The position numbers and the translations under genes are program-made. Positions 13,663-27,900 of a stretch of 64,000 bases of DNA are shown here, in pieces (the stretch's first letter is position 1; every line of letters begins with the position of its first letter). The DNA comes from Nemopilema nomurai (Eukaryota > Cnidaria > Scyphozoa > Rhizostomeae > Rhizostomatidae): contig ML133422.1 in the NCBI GenBank assembly GCA_003864495.1, positions 1,792,420 through 1,856,419 on the forward strand. Direction: 5' to 3'. The notes under the pieces were generated by a model. It saw only the letters and a program-made list of their open reading frames with translations. It was not told the DNA's origin and did not search any database.

Positions 13663-15029
13663 CCATCATCTTTTTGTACCTACCCATTGGGACAAACGCT
13701 TGTGCATCACACAGTCAAAGAAATGCCTTTAAAGACTTCTGGAATGTTAAAATTTTTTCCATGCAATAGGAGGCCGCGATATTCAATGTAAGGCAGCGGA
13801 GTAGTCAAGACGTTCCATTGGCACGCCCGCGTTCTGAATCCCGGCTCGCGGGCGGCCCTCGGGTCACGGAGCTAAAATTGAGTACGAAATTGGAAATACT
13901 AAGAATTGATGAATTGAATTGGTGACTCTAACACAGTATGCCGTGGTCCAGGGTGAAGCATCCAAAACAACGCATTCCCCAACGCTTGTTTACTACGGGA
14001 CCAACTTTTACCCCAATGGTCGAATACTAAAAAATATGAGGGGTTTTATTGGAAAAGCTTGAATGCGTATTATATAAACCACCATCGGACTTCTTTTGAA
14101 TACATATCGATGTTTCATAGTTATTTTTTAAAGTGACACTACTCTTTACAACATTGGGCCAATTTTTGTTACTCATACCAAATGTTATAGAGAACTGCAA
14201 AGCCAAGTCTCCAATTAGTGACAACATATAATTTTGTCTACATCCTTATATATTTATAACCTAGCCTTTTGGTTAGTCTGAGTTTTTTAAGAATTGAATT
14301 TACTGAATGGATTGGTAAAATGCCATATTTGCTGTACTGTGCGTCGTTTTGTAAAGCATTTTCTAAAAAAATTAGTGCATTGCGAAATGAACTAGTCGTT
14401 TCTAAAGACTTCTACTTCCTTGTTTACCCTCTCATTTTTCATGTGCGATAAAACATATTCCTGAGTCATAATTGCTAAAGACTTAAGTAAGCAGCTAAGG
14501 AAGTCAGAATTAAAGATTTTTTCATTATTTGCATGAAATAAGGAGCTGTAATCCAGATAAAGCCTTCTTGTGTTAAAGTTTACTATTGCATAACTTGTAA
14601 TTTAGCAGCTGTGTCTTGCAAGGAGCAACTGGACAGTGTACAAATGCAGATCTAAGCGTCCCATAAAATGCTATTCAGAAAACAAGTTACATAGAAAGGT
14701 TCGTATGATTCTCGTAATTGACAAAGAAATTGCAAAAAGAAGCATAATTAATTCCTTTCTGTATGGTTTAAAAGAGAAATTTCTATTTTCAAACATGCCA
14801 GCGAAAATATCGCAGAGGCTCTCAATGGCAAGAGAATACTTCTTTTGACCATTGTAAAAGTTTTATGGAAATTTCGAGGAAATTAATAGAATGTCTCCTT
14901 CAACAAAGTGTCTGAAATCCTCTGTAAAATTTCTCTCTCGGCATGCCAGGCGACAGTCAATTAGAGTCAATTAGTTTTAAATTTTCCTCAGCATTATCTT
15001 AGCTGGCCTTCTTTAATGTTGAGTACTCT

Positions 15030-15189
15030 ATAATAATATAATATAATATAATATAATATAATATAATATAATATAATATAATATAATATAATATAATATA
15101 ATATAATATAATATAATATAATATAATATAATATAATATAATATAATATAATATAATATAATATAATATAATATAATATAATATAATAT
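15030..15189. repeat. Pentanucleotide microsatellite (TAATA)n
   Basis: An almost perfect run of the 5-bp unit taata, about 31 copies, flanked by AT-rich DNA. Because five is not a multiple of three, it reads on the minus strand as a five-residue periodic Tyr/Ile/Leu ORF, which is an artefact. Confidence 0.97.
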
Positions 15190-16384
15190 GCTTTTAAATA
15201 ATTTGAAATAGCATAGTACAATGTCTTATAATATATGACAACATGATATAGTAAAATAAAATGTAACATTTAATAAACTATTTGAGCATAAAATGATGTT
15301 AAAATTTCGTCGCATGAGATGCTATAGATGATGACATGCTATAGAATGATAATATTAGGCAGAGTTCATTATATCTTTGGATAACGCTCCTGTGCATCAA
15401 CGATGTATTGGGCGCATAACAAATATCATTTTCCACCAGTTCACCTAAGAACGTGGTTAGTTTCACGGACGTTCTATAAACGCATCTGTTTGCAGGAAAA
15501 TAGTGAATAAGTGTGTCGAATCAATTATTTCTAAATAAAGAGAGTCACAGGAGCCATTCAATGCGCCTGATAGGTTAGTTAAACTTCAAGATTGCTATCG
15601 ACAGGTGTGCATCTTAATCTGACAGACGGGGGTAGACTGTACATCATATTTACAACATAAAGCTACGAGCATTGACCATCTGGATAAGTCTTCTATAAGC
15701 AAATCATGGACACTCCTGCCACTTGCAAAAGCGTCCTCTATTTAGGCCTGATGATGCATGCCTCATTTTGCTAGAATTGGGGTGCTGAACAAAAGCTCAA
15801 GGCGCCACCCATGTTGTCCTTAGTTTACTTTTCTCCAATCACGTTGTTGGGGTGTCATTTTGGATGTCATTTTCATCATACCTTACCTTTCTGCTGATTA
15901 AATTCTGAATATCAACTCATTCTTGCCAAAGGTTTTAAGCTGAGATGACGCACTATAATAAGCACGTTTAACCTCTTGTCCACAGTCCAGCAAGAAACAA
16001 TAGGACTTTATGATTAGAAAGGATGTCACACTCCATCTCAGGGTTCAAAAAGAAAGAAAGCAAAGAGTTTTTATCTTAGAAAAATGGTAAAGACCTTGAT
16101 ATCCTTTATTTACGTCACAAATGACAATAGAAATGTAACGCTGCCAGGAAATCTTTGATACACTAAGAAAATTCAAGCTTGGATTAAATGGTATAAAGAC
16201 CTTTGACATCGCATCAAATTTGATGTCAATCGGATTAAACTCGGAAATCTTTGACATACTTAAAGGTGGCGAGCACTCTTTCTAAACAATTTACTCTCTT
16301 CTTTTTCAACCTTCAAGGAAGGATTTTGCTCGGTACCTGACAAACCCCTCCTAATCTGCAAGAAAAAAATCCGGAAATAGTGCC

Positions 16385-16444
16385 ATAAGCAGAAGGGCGA
16401 TAAGCAGAAGGGCCATGAGCACAAGGGCCATGAACAGAAGGGCC
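16385..16444. repeat. 15-bp minisatellite, four copies
   Basis: Four adjacent units of the form at[a/g]a[g/a]cagaagggc[c/g], at 16385, 16400, 16415 and 16430, differing by one to three bases. The length is a multiple of three, so an open minus-strand frame runs through it, but nothing around it supports a gene. Confidence 0.9.
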
Positions 16445-18898
16445 ATAACGTGAAGTGTGACTAAGATTGTTTGGCTTCTCGATGCAAAATGTGCACCTGC
16501 TGAAGAATGACGTCATTTAAGGGTCGGCCCAGCCTTCAGTTAGGTAGATTTTTCCGACCCTTGCTCCAATCTGCTTTGAAGGCACGTATTAAGCCGCCCA
16601 ATGTTCTGGAACCACGTCGTCTCACAAATTGTTATCTTTCGGGCCCTTCTCTGTTCTTTTAAACCTCGTGTGCATAAACATTGCCATCAGCAACCCCCTT
16701 GACTTTGTCAATGTATATCTAGTCAAGAACAGTTAATTTGCACAATGCTTTTATCAGGCTATGTTCGCCTATTTCTCAGTCCCCGCTACTGTGCCATACA
16801 TTTCGCCCATATTCGAATTTTTGACTGACCAAATAGAATTGACTAGACAAAGAGCTCCTCCGCACCACCACTAGAGTCTGCAGCGCTGCCTAGTACGGTT
16901 ATAAGTCACCAGCTTATGATTAAAACTTGGTCGCACCCCCGTTCCAAACGGATAAGCATTGAGTTTACCTGCAACTAAAGAATTATTACAGTCGTCCTAA
17001 ATATGCTCATGCTCACGGGCAGGCTGCAGATAAACCCAGAAATGTCGCTCCGTAAATGGCTTCAAGGAATTGCACTCGCACGCAGAGAAAGCAATGCTAG
17101 TTCGCAACTGAATGGACAATCACGTGAGTCTTATAAGATCATTGCATAACGAATCGTTTACTATACCTCTTAAGCACCAAATAAATTATGTCACTGAACT
17201 ATAACTTTTCATTGATTTTTACTTATGCCCAAGGAATAAATTTTCTTGTCATATAGCCTTCTCATAAGTTTTTATAAGGCAATTAATTTTTAATTAATAT
17301 TTTCTACGTAACACAACAATTGTTTGGCAGATTGTGTCCTTTAATTGCTCACGTTCTTGAAATGCTTCGCTAAATTGCAATGCGGGATCTTTTGTTTTGA
17401 TCTTCCTAAAAGACGTCTTGAGGGGAAAACGTAGATAATTTATGTGTCTATATCCTCATATAAACCTCTTTTCTAGATTGTATATCAGCTGTTCTCAACC
17501 TCCTCAAATTTCGAGTTTAAATAGAGAAATATTTTAATTGATTACGTTTGGAAAGAAATATTAAACAGGTTGAATATTTTAGCAATAAAACAGGTTTTGC
17601 TCGAAGAGAGCTTGATTCCCTGCTGCTAGCTCTAAAGCGCGTTAAAACAAGTTTTCAGACTGCCTTAATGCTCCATATAACAAGTCTGGGAATGAAAAAA
17701 TATTTTTTAGCGAGCGTTTTTAAACTTGCTATTGATAATGATAAGACCATAGAAATTATGGTGTGGCTTGGAGATAAGTGGTTACGTTAGTGGGCAGTTT
17801 GGCTGTTGGGTGAAATGACATTTGCTTGTTCCAACAACACTTGCTCGTGGGCAGGAAGTCAAGATTCCCGCCTTCTTAATCACCTAGTATGTAGTTGTCG
17901 CCCCTCCCCCCAAGATAAATTTAATAGTTTTATGATTCTGTAGATTCGGATTGCTTCAAGATTCGGATTCACCTGCAAAACAAAAACGTTTAACAATTCT
18001 GTTTGTTGAGTCATTGATGCTTTCTTAGTTTATCAGTCATCAATTGTATACCAATGTTTTCTTTAGAGACCCTTATACCCAGGTGTATGCACGGATTCGA
18101 GGAATTCGCAGCATCTCAAACACTAGCCCCCTTCCAGAATTTTTTGGAAACCACCACTGTTGTGGTCTTCCTGACTGGAATTAACTTATGTTTTAAACAT
18201 TAAAGTCTTAATCTCTTTCAGTGGAAACAAGCCGCTTTAAATCTAATGTTATCCGATTGACAGTTGGTATCTATTCTTATTCCCAGTGGCAGCTTTACAA
18301 TGGCAGCTAAGAAACATTGTGCATTGTAAAGCTAGTCTTCTATAACAGGGAAAGAAAATATCTGTTTCTAAAATTTGCACCTGCAGGGGTTTCTCTTCTG
18401 TCAACTTACACAACAGCAAAACATGACATTTCCGAACGTTGATAATCACTGAAGTTTGACCATAACTTGTAAGTTATCGAACAGGGTGTAAGTCGAAACG
18501 TTTTAAGAACTTTGCGCATAAAGTTCCTTTTATGTTTTTAAATTGATAATACGTTCGTGTTGGCAAATTATCAACTCTAAGGACGTTCGTTTTTGCATTC
18601 TACAAGAAATGACTGCACCGCCTTATAAGTAAAGTCGCTTTGCAAGATAATGCTTGTTAAGTTTTAAGATAATGGAAAACATTGCTTTATTTATCAAGCG
18701 GCTACCCTGGGTACCAGACTCACTACATATGGATGCCGATATTCATATGGATGCCGATCAAGTGAACTTTTTATCATTTTTTCCATTTCCATTCGTCTGG
18801 AAAGGATCAAAACTGTTCAACAATGCAATCTGTTACAGTACCGACAAAAATCGTTGGCACATTTCAGTATTTTCTTCTGTTTTGGCGCTCCTCATTTC

Positions 18899-19070
18899 TT
18901 TGACGCGCCAATGGCTGTTAATCCCCCTCCTCTCCCCCTAAAAACAATATTGGTAGCAAAGTATGGCATCCAGTCAATCGAGAGACAAAGTTAGGTGATA
19001 AAATGACGCTTCGCTTGGCAGCAGGACAACATTGTTCGTAGGGGGGGGGGGGGGGGTGTTGATGGGGATG
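18899..19070 (+). repeat. Dispersed repeat, copy 2
   Basis: Second copy of the element at 10817-10955: tttgacgcgccaat, tgttaatccccctcc, aaaatgacgcttcg, gcaggacaacattgtt, a 16-G run at 19041-19056 and gatggggatg, in the same order. It is about 30 bp longer because of an extra insertion in the middle and the expanded G run. Confidence 0.6.
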
Positions 19071-22000
19071 AGTGAACCCTAGTCAAAGAATTGTCGTTAG
19101 TGTTTCAACTATTTCAGCATGTATAGTAGCTTCGGGTCTTGACGGCTCTTCGTAACTTTCAGAGTTTCTTTTATATCAATTTCATTAGTGGAGAGGAATG
19201 TTCATTGCCCGTTTGCTGCTGGTAATAAATATCTTTTTTGAACAAAGACTTTTCTTAGGTGGTTGCGCAATTTCTGCGCCACGTTTTAAACTAAACATGG
19301 CTCTTGGAAAAGGAACGAAGGAATCGATTGTGCAATAGTTACTAGACACGTTATGCTCCTAGATCTAGCTACGTAGTCCTTCGACAGAAAAAAGCCCTTC
19401 ATTGCCATTCGTACGTGGCTTAGATGGTGCAATTAAAAATCAATATGTCATCTTTGCAGGGGAGCTTTCATAAAATTTGAGGTTAGAGTTAACGATAAGA
19501 ATCTGAAAACGTTTGACTATAGAAATTAGTTGAATAGAGAGGAATCTCTATCTCTCGAAACTAAAGGGAGTTCACAAAGCACATGTGCTCCTTTATTTAT
19601 AATTACTGGTGCATCAATATAATGGCTATGATTTGGTAATCAAAGCAAAGTTTTCTTTCTTGTGCGATTGACAAAGCTTTTTACGAGATTGTTCCCTTTC
19701 ATGTGTCTATATTGGTTGCAATGCTTTGAGAAGCGAAGTCGGGGGTAGATGACTCAGTGGATCCTGCTTGTGGCCTAGTATACACCATTTGCAAGCATGA
19801 ATCAGCAATTCACTAACAACTGCAAGTATACAGTTTTGCTTTTGACAATTTGAAGCAGGATCAAGAAACACGCACCGAGGAGAGGGGGGGGGGGGGGCGC
19901 TGGGCAGAAGTCTCCCGACTTTTTCAGAGATCATATTTTTACCGTTATTTCTGTTCTTTTTAAAAAAGATTTCGAAATAAAAAGAGAACATTTTTTTATA
20001 TACTGCTTGATTTCATTTGATTTCATTACTAACTTATTGAGGTAAAATTCCATTGTTTTCTCTTGCTTCCGTCAATTCAGTAGACAACTCTCATTCCAAT
20101 GTAACTTTTCTGTATGCCTATGGCCAACTGAAAATAGTATTCTCAAAAAAGTATTTCAAGATATTGAGAAAAAGAAAATGCGTACGTGTCTTTAGGAAAC
20201 AAAATTCTCTCAGTCAATTCAGCATCGCTGCGATCTGCAATCTGAACCAGGATACTTGTTCCGTTATCACTGTCCACTACTGCCAAGACTTTGGATAGAT
20301 AATTGATAAGGAAATCATAATTCCAGGTCGATTGTTTTGGTTTTAAGTACAAGAATAACGAGTGCTTACTCTGATACAGTTTCAGGATATCTGCGAACAC
20401 TGATGCATTATGGGCGGCCGCTCTGCAAATGATTAACTGGATATGCTGCGGAGGCGACCTCAATCTTCTGCCCACTCTATCATCTCTAGCGAGATTTTTG
20501 ACGCTGCGTAAGTAGATCTGCTTCAGATTAAAGTAGCTTCGTCTAGAAGAAACAGAAAGATGGGATATATGCAAAACAGGAAAGGAGAGACGGGGCTCAC
20601 GAGAACGGTGTGTCGCTCTCTAAACCATAATTCATAACTCGAGGGTTGTTATGTATCCGCTATTTCGACTCGCATTCTCGTTTAAATAATGCAAAATTGG
20701 ACCGAAATGGTCAAAATCAGTCCTATTCGTTCGCTCGGCTTGCACATAAGCCTGAGATTTCACATGAATATTTCATTCGACATGTGGCACACGGACAAAT
20801 CGCTTTGACAGAGTACTTGATCGGCTTTCCCTACAAAAGATATACGTTGTTGTTTTAGACTAGGTTTTGTATTCGTCGATTTAAAAATGGTGGCTGTATC
20901 CTTTCAAGTAAAGAGCGCTATAATTGAGGACGATGTTGATGCAGTGATAAGTTGACATAAAATGAATGAAGTTGGCAAATAGATAAGGCAAAAATCTAGA
21001 TTTTAGTTTCGTTGGCTTGAACATAGAAACCAGAACGATGAAACTTGCAACGTAGAGAGAAGATGATTGGCTTAATCTAGGACCCTGTTCTTTCGAGTCT
21101 GTGAATGCAAGCTAGAGGTGAATGATAATCCTTTCAAGCCAACTTCGACTGAAAAGTCGCTGGCCATAGACTTGGTGGGGCTGAGGGCTTTCTCGCATGT
21201 TTTTGGGACAATTTTTAGCGTCAACCCCTTCATTTTATCTTGCATTGCATTTATCCCGCAAACTCGTCGCTCGCTTTTCACCTATAAAATTGATAAATTT
21301 TTGTCTTAAAGGACTTGTTTTTGTCTTTGTCGTTGTCTTACTCAACTTGACTATCTCAAGAGCAAACCTAGTCAAAACTCTCTTTTCATTTCGCTAGAGC
21401 AATCGTGATAGGCCAGTAAACAAATTCCAGCCCCTTTCAAATTTAGCCGTCATTTAAGATATCCGCCTCCTGTATACTGAGTAGTAAGTACCCCCTGGAA
21501 ACTTCGCCAATATCAAAAGCAGTTTGATAGCAGTACGAGGTGCACCACAGATGCCGTACTTGCATTGGTAAGAATCTTCAACATGAGGTACGATCAAGCA
21601 GCAGAAAATCAGCACGTGAGAATAGGAAGGCATTACAGTGCACCGGCAACTATCTGGATTAATGGTGGGTGTTTTATTTTACCCCACAATGCGAGTCTTC
21701 AAAGTGGGGTTGAGTATTGTTTACTGTTTTAAATAGTCGAAAGTTATTGAGTTCATATAACGCAGACTGTCCTTACATATGCAAAAGCAGCCTAGCAAAC
21801 GTTATTGGCGTTTAGTGTTTGGTTAAACTTCCTATTCGCAGAGCTAAATGTAATGTAGAGATGTTCTATAAGGTGTCAGGTAGTGGCCCTACCCAAGGGG
21901 TATTAAAGCTAAGTAGATCACCCCATCCAGTCGCATCACTGATCACTAAAAAGTAATGACGCCTGAAAAAAAGAGACAGGGGTGAGCTTGTGGAAAGGGT

Positions 22001-24971
22001 AGCAAAGTACTTGCAAAATGAGCCTGAATTTCCTATCTAACACATCGGCACATATTTGCTTGATCAGAAATTTTTTTATAGATTACAAATACTGAATATT
22101 GAAACTCTTCAGCGATGTTTTCTCTGTACCATCAAAGTAATAAGTCTCTAAAGCACTGACGTCTAAGGTAATTAATCATTAATGAAAATGATAGGAAAAA
22201 AAGGTCTCTAATATTTTCAAGAAATTATTACGAACTTTTTTCGAGCTTCCTTTAAAGAGAGCTTGTTACCCTCACTACCACTGTATTTCTAGACAAGGGG
22301 CATTGACCCTTATTGATCCTATGCTGCAAACATTCTTAAAAACACGTAAGCACCCTTTCTAGATCCCAAGTCGTCCAGGGCAACATCTCCGGGCCACCTT
22401 TTTGCTGTGCTAGAATTTGTTCTAGGAAATTTGTAAACACTACAGGTCGTATTCTCCCCAATTTACCTTAAAAGCCATTCCCCTTATTTATTTAGCTGAA
22501 GAAACAGGCGATTGAACTATTTTTACAGCAATTGATATGTACAAGGAGATAATGAATTATAGAACAACAGTACCATCCTGACATTTAAGCTATGGGTTAT
22601 GCATAACATTCAACTCACAACCCCAAGGAGCCACATCCTGACCACGGTTAATAGAGTCTGAAGCCAACTAAGGCCAGTAATGTGGGTAAAAGTGCAGTTC
22701 GCAGGCCTCTATTTGGCTACCATTTAACCCACCTCACATTAATGTTATTAAGCTTTAGGGTCAAATGGGCAAAGTGCCTGCCAGTTGCCATCGACTTTAC
22801 CATCATGACATGGGTGAAGGGACCTTTGAAGAGGTAGCTAATTTTCTCATTGAAAGTTTCCAAATAAGCATCACTAGCAAATGTTTCTAAACTGTTAACA
22901 TTGTTTTAGGCAAGAGAAAAGCCTAGCGTCGAGGTTAGTGAAAACGCCATATGCAATATTTTGTGTCCATGTCCTAGTATTGTTGACGCCAATGTATTTG
23001 TCAACGAGCTACTGATAAATGTGCATTGCGCTCACAGCTTAAAGGTGAATTTGTTCAAGCATCAATAGAATCTGCTCAAATTGTGAGAAGTTTTATGCCT
23101 GTATTTGCGTTACCTGGTTAATCATTAAGACGGAAGTTTTCAGAGGACCTATACAGTTACAAAGGACCTTTGAACTGATCTTTGGTTTGTTTGGCACTGC
23201 AACAGGATACCCTACCTGCACCGCCTCCACATGGTACTCATTCGATCATAACATAACAATACAGGGGCGGACCCAAAGAGGGGTGCTTGCAGGGGCGTAC
23301 CTGGACGACTTAGAGTGGAGATTGGTGTAAACGGGTAAATTTACCGACCAAAGTCCACCAAACCTGAAGGAAATTTGCGCCATATGATACGCAATTTTGA
23401 TTTTAAATAGAGGACCGGCCAGGCTAGTTTCCCGATAAAGGCAAACAGCTAGAAATTATTACGGAATTATTAGCATTTTACGGAAAGATGCTAAGCTTGT
23501 ATGGATGTAATCGGGGCCTATTAAAAAACAACTGCCCCCTGAAGTTCCCCGAGAAAGGTAAACAAGCCTCGTTTCAATTCAAGGCCTGTTAGAAACAGGA
23601 AGCGGAACAAGCAAGTAACACCTCGAAGCCCATGACTCGAGTCAGCCATTATCTCAAGACATTACGAAATTGAGCGCTCTGACTTAAATGTCGTGTGTGG
23701 GTTGATCTTGTTTTCTGCACAGACGCGTACAAGTCTCGATCGTTTAGTTGTGCGATTTGTTTTTGTAAAGAAAGGATTTTCAGTCGTGTTTTAACATCAG
23801 TCGTGCAAGCAGCCTCCCAGGTGTGCATTTGTAACTGTGGGCCTGCCGTGTTGCAAAGGACAGGTAAACACACGCTTGAACTAATTTCAAAAGTTTTGGA
23901 AGAAAGCAACGTTCAAGGTATTTCTTAATGATGTAGTGATATCATTTATCTTTGTCACATCTTTAAATATTTTCCCTAGGTTAGCATTTTTTCCTTGCGC
24001 ATTAGGAATGTCGGCACTTCGAAAAAATAAAGCGTCTTGAAATTCATTGAATTTGAGTTTGTTTACAAATAATTGTGCTAGATACGAGAGTCGTGCACAT
24101 GTGAGCTTTTGAGTTAATGACTTTGATGTTCTGGGTGAAATAACAGGAGTTACGGATATTTATGTTTAGCGCATAAACACTGTGATAAAACGGTGTAGGT
24201 TATTACAAAATCTGGGGGCCAGAACTTTTTATACATCACAAATAAAAATAAAATACCTATTTTCGCGATAGATAATTAGTAGTATGTATTATGCACGCAA
24301 AAAATAATACTCAGACTGGAATTGCTTCAAATTCCATGATTATTTGCTACTTTTAGTCGCTGCCCGATATCAAAATGAATGACCACAAGGTTCACACATT
24401 TTAGACGATCAGCACCCTTTTCAACATAACACAGACCCAAGAATATTGAATGTTGTGTTTTAGACTAGAAAACATTTTTTGTTAGCTTTGTGTGTAAATG
24501 GTTCCAGTAGTATAATTTGTCTGCAGGTACCGTTTAATGCAGGCAAAGAAGAGCTTTATAATGCTTTCGGCCACAGCTTCTGAAATTTAATATCTAATGT
24601 ATTCACCGAAGTCAGACTTTGCCTTGCTGCGTCTCGAGATAAATCTCGAGTTATGAGAAGTAAATAAATGCATATGTATGTATATGACTATTTTTCGGTG
24701 TACGTTTGTCATTGTTGATTTTGAACTAGACAATTTTACAAATTTTGATCGCAGCACAGAGTTCTTTTAACGAGAGTGAAATACGAGATTGGATATTTAA
24801 TTGGAATTGGTAATAATACACCAGGTTGTGAACATACCAGAAGAGTTCGCTTTCGTTTTTCAGCTTCCTAGTTGAGTTTTTTGTTTACTTGAAGGCCAGT
24901 GGAGTGCAGGAGACAGTACTGGCTTTTCTGATGTATGGCTGACAAAGGAAGACCCCTTCTGTAATCACAGA

Positions 24972-27900
24972 ATGACACAAGGTCCAGATATGGTGTTGAA
25001 GCAAGGCTTCTTGTACAAGAAACGAGAAAGATCATCAGCAGCCTTGCTACGAAAGGTGTGTTGCTTATTATCCCTAACTGTCAGTCCTTTGAATTGGGTG
25101 AGGGTCACTGTGTCTGGAAAAATCCCCTCTAAAATGGAGAACTTGGATTGATACTTTGATGATATGTTATTTTTCTATAATTTTCTCCCTTCCCTTTTGG
25201 TGCACCAAGGCAAGCAGGCTATTTTTGTTGCTTATTTGAAGAATTTAGTTGAAATTTACTATTGTGATTGGAATGCTAATTTATAATTTCACTTTTATCA
25301 TTACCTACCTATCAAGAAGCCATTTTCCAGAATGCTAGCAAACCCAGCAAAATATGCTATATATTCCCCATCATTACTCTAGAAATCTTTGCAATGTTCT
25401 CTCAAATGCTGGTGTTACTAGCACAAAGACTTTGAGTTAAGGGCACATTGTCCCAATCATACTTATAAAGCCCATTTTTGACCAATGTCTACTTAGTTGC
25501 CTTTGCATTTGTGCATGCTCCACTCTCTGTAAAAATACTTTTTGCTGCTTTTGACTTTTAAAAAAAATTACAAGCTTCTATCAAATTGATTTAGTGCAAC
25601 AGCTTGCAAATGCATTTCAAAATAGTTATTATAATTAAGTAATTTGAAAAAGTGAGGTAACAGCCACCATGATAAGATTGCTTTTTAACAACTAACTAGC
25701 AGTTAAATTCACTTAATTTTTAGCTAACAAAGGTTAAAGTAGACTTGACTCACAAATAGTTATTCATTTATAGCTTTTGTTGTTTTGATTAAGAAATCTT
25801 TATATAATTCTTGTATGATAATAAGTATAATAATTAAAAGGATGATGATAAGTAGCCTTTTTTTGATCTTGGGTCCCTGTGCTGCTGTACATCGAGATGA
25901 TATCATTATTTCAACAACCCAATTTTTATGACAAAAGCCTTGATGCATAAGTGTATGCAGTACCTGCCCTTTATTTCTTCCCAATTTTCTTGATAAGACA
26001 ACTGTTAATCCAAGACTATTTGCTTTTGGATTTATAATTAGCTTTTTAACTAAAAGAGCTGCAAAAAGGGATTTTATCTGTCCAGGTGAAGTGCAAATTG
26101 CTATCTGAATTTATCCCTGTTAAAACAAAGATTTCAAGTTGTTTGCTCTGTTCAAATTTTGATGTGCATTTGGGCAATTGGTTCTGATTTTCAGTGCAAA
26201 GGAAGTGTTGAAAGAATCTGATATGTTGGCAAACTGTCAAAGCAAATCAGTTTGCTGCTTGAATGTATTTGGGGGCTCATTTTGTTTTTCATCTACTCAA
26301 TTATTTATTTTTTCATATTAGCAATTCTAATTATGAATTAGGTAACTAATATAATTATTGCATAAATTATTCACTGTAAAAGCATTTAATTTAGGGAGGG
26401 GATAGAAAGGTGGGCTTAAAGTTAGAGTCATTGGGGCTATTTAGCAGATTTTGCTACAGACTTACAACTGAGTGACTCATACGTGATATAACTGATAATT
26501 ATTATCTCCATGTAAAGAAGCTTTTTAAACGGTATTAATAAACATTGTCTAAGTACATTTCTAACCTCCCATTTCTTTTCATTGTGATTTTAACTGATGT
26601 CAAACCTGTGACTTGCGACTTGCAACTGCATTTCTGTGAGCAGGTAATTTTTAACCAAACTAATTTAAATTATTAAAGCTTAAAGTTAAACAATAATTAA
26701 TAATTATCATCAAGACTCAGGGTGCTTTTCCTTTTGATCAAGCTGCTTCTTTTCATCTATAGACCTCAGTGAATTTATCAAGCGTTATGTCTTTGTTTAA
26801 CAGCCTTGGCAAAGTGGTTACTTTGTCTTAAAGAAATGTTCCTCGTATTCTGGCCTGCTCTTGGACGAATATAGGGATGCATCTTTGCGTGTCGCAAAAC
26901 AGACGCTTTTCTTGGACACTGTTAAACATGTCGGACCAGTAAACACAGCCAGGTAATTTGATACCATTATGATGTATTAAGATATACATGTATCTTGCAA
27001 AGTGGCGCAGTTGTATTTATTAGAGTGAACGAGTATTGATCAGCGTAATATTTACAGCGAGCGCCATAATTGGGGTGCCCATTTTCATTGAACTTTAGTT
27101 GCCTTTTGTTCTTTTGCCCCAACAACGTCAGTATACTGGCCTTATATTTATGCCCTAAAGTTGTCAATTCTCTCTTCACCTCTGGCTAAAGGGCATGTCC
27201 TGGATCATCATTTTTGGCTATCAAATTCAAAGGCATTCCGTGAAAATGCATCCAATGATCTCGATCAAGCCCTCGATGAATTATTTTTTGGTGGTAATAC
27301 CAACATAACTTCTACAGATTTTAAAGCGTTTAGATATCGATAGATGTAGTTTGCCCTGATGTAAAGACTTTGAGTGGTTTCCTACGCAAAGATTTACTCA
27401 TAAACGCGCCTATTTCTTACAAGTTAGATTGACCTTTGCACCTTGGACAATCATTGGCGACCATTAGTCCTTTGAGCAGAGGTGCATGGTGTTACCTTAC
27501 ACTGGCTGACGCCATTATGAATGAACGATTGTGCGTCATTTTATTTGGGCTTGCTTTGCCATATTGTCAACTGATACGGGGAACACTAACAGCATTATAC
27601 ATTAAGGCCGCTTTCCCTTCAAACATGAGAACTTTTAACGGCTTCCAACAGTCATGTACTAACAAGTTCAACCCCTTGAAATTAATTTTGAAATTGCTCA
27701 ATCTTTTTCATTTTCTGGCACTTCATTGATGAAGAAGTCTCAAAATTCAATGATTGGACCTTCCGCTTCAAATTTGCTCCATGTTCTGTGTCCATGGTGC
27801 CAATTTTGGCTAAAGCTACGACCTAACCCTCTTTCCAACTCATAGCTCAGATACCTGGTATTTAATTTTTTTATCATTTTGATCTGATTTTTAAAGGAAA

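Larger units (their letters stand above)
13663..24971. other. Long spacer between receptor and adaptor genes
   Basis: About 11 kb without a supportable gene. It should hold the receptor 3' UTR, and the adaptor promoter and 5' UTR at the right. It contains a pentanucleotide microsatellite (15030-15189), a 15-bp minisatellite (16385-16444), the second copy of a dispersed repeat (18899-19070), G runs at 19041-19056 and 19884-19897, and an imperfect hairpin near 22678-22742. A 143-codon ORF on the minus strand (20143-20574) has no recognisable domain and no splice partners. The CpG-bearing segment at about 23660-23863 ends in a good donor (gacag/gtaaac) and could be an untranslated first exon of the adaptor. 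Confidence 0.55.

Noticed and set aside
13792..13845. tRNA-like A-box (TAGTCAAGACG) and B-box-like (GTTCTGAATCC) words
   Set aside because: The start-to-start spacing of about 29 nt is too short for a tRNA, the B-box has an inserted base, and no cloverleaf could be drawn. At most a degraded SINE.
14994..15269. 91-codon Tyr/Ile/Leu-periodic ORF
   Set aside because: Translation of the TAATA microsatellite.
20143..20574. 143-codon ORF on the minus strand
   Set aside because: Longest ORF in the spacer, but no recognisable domain, no convincing splice sites or neighbours, and an ORF of this length is expected about once by chance in this much AT-rich sequence.
22360..23315. aagtcgtccagg and its reverse complement about 0.9 kb apart, as transposon ends
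   Set aside because: Only 12 bp match; inverted pairs of this length are expected many times by chance in 64 kb.
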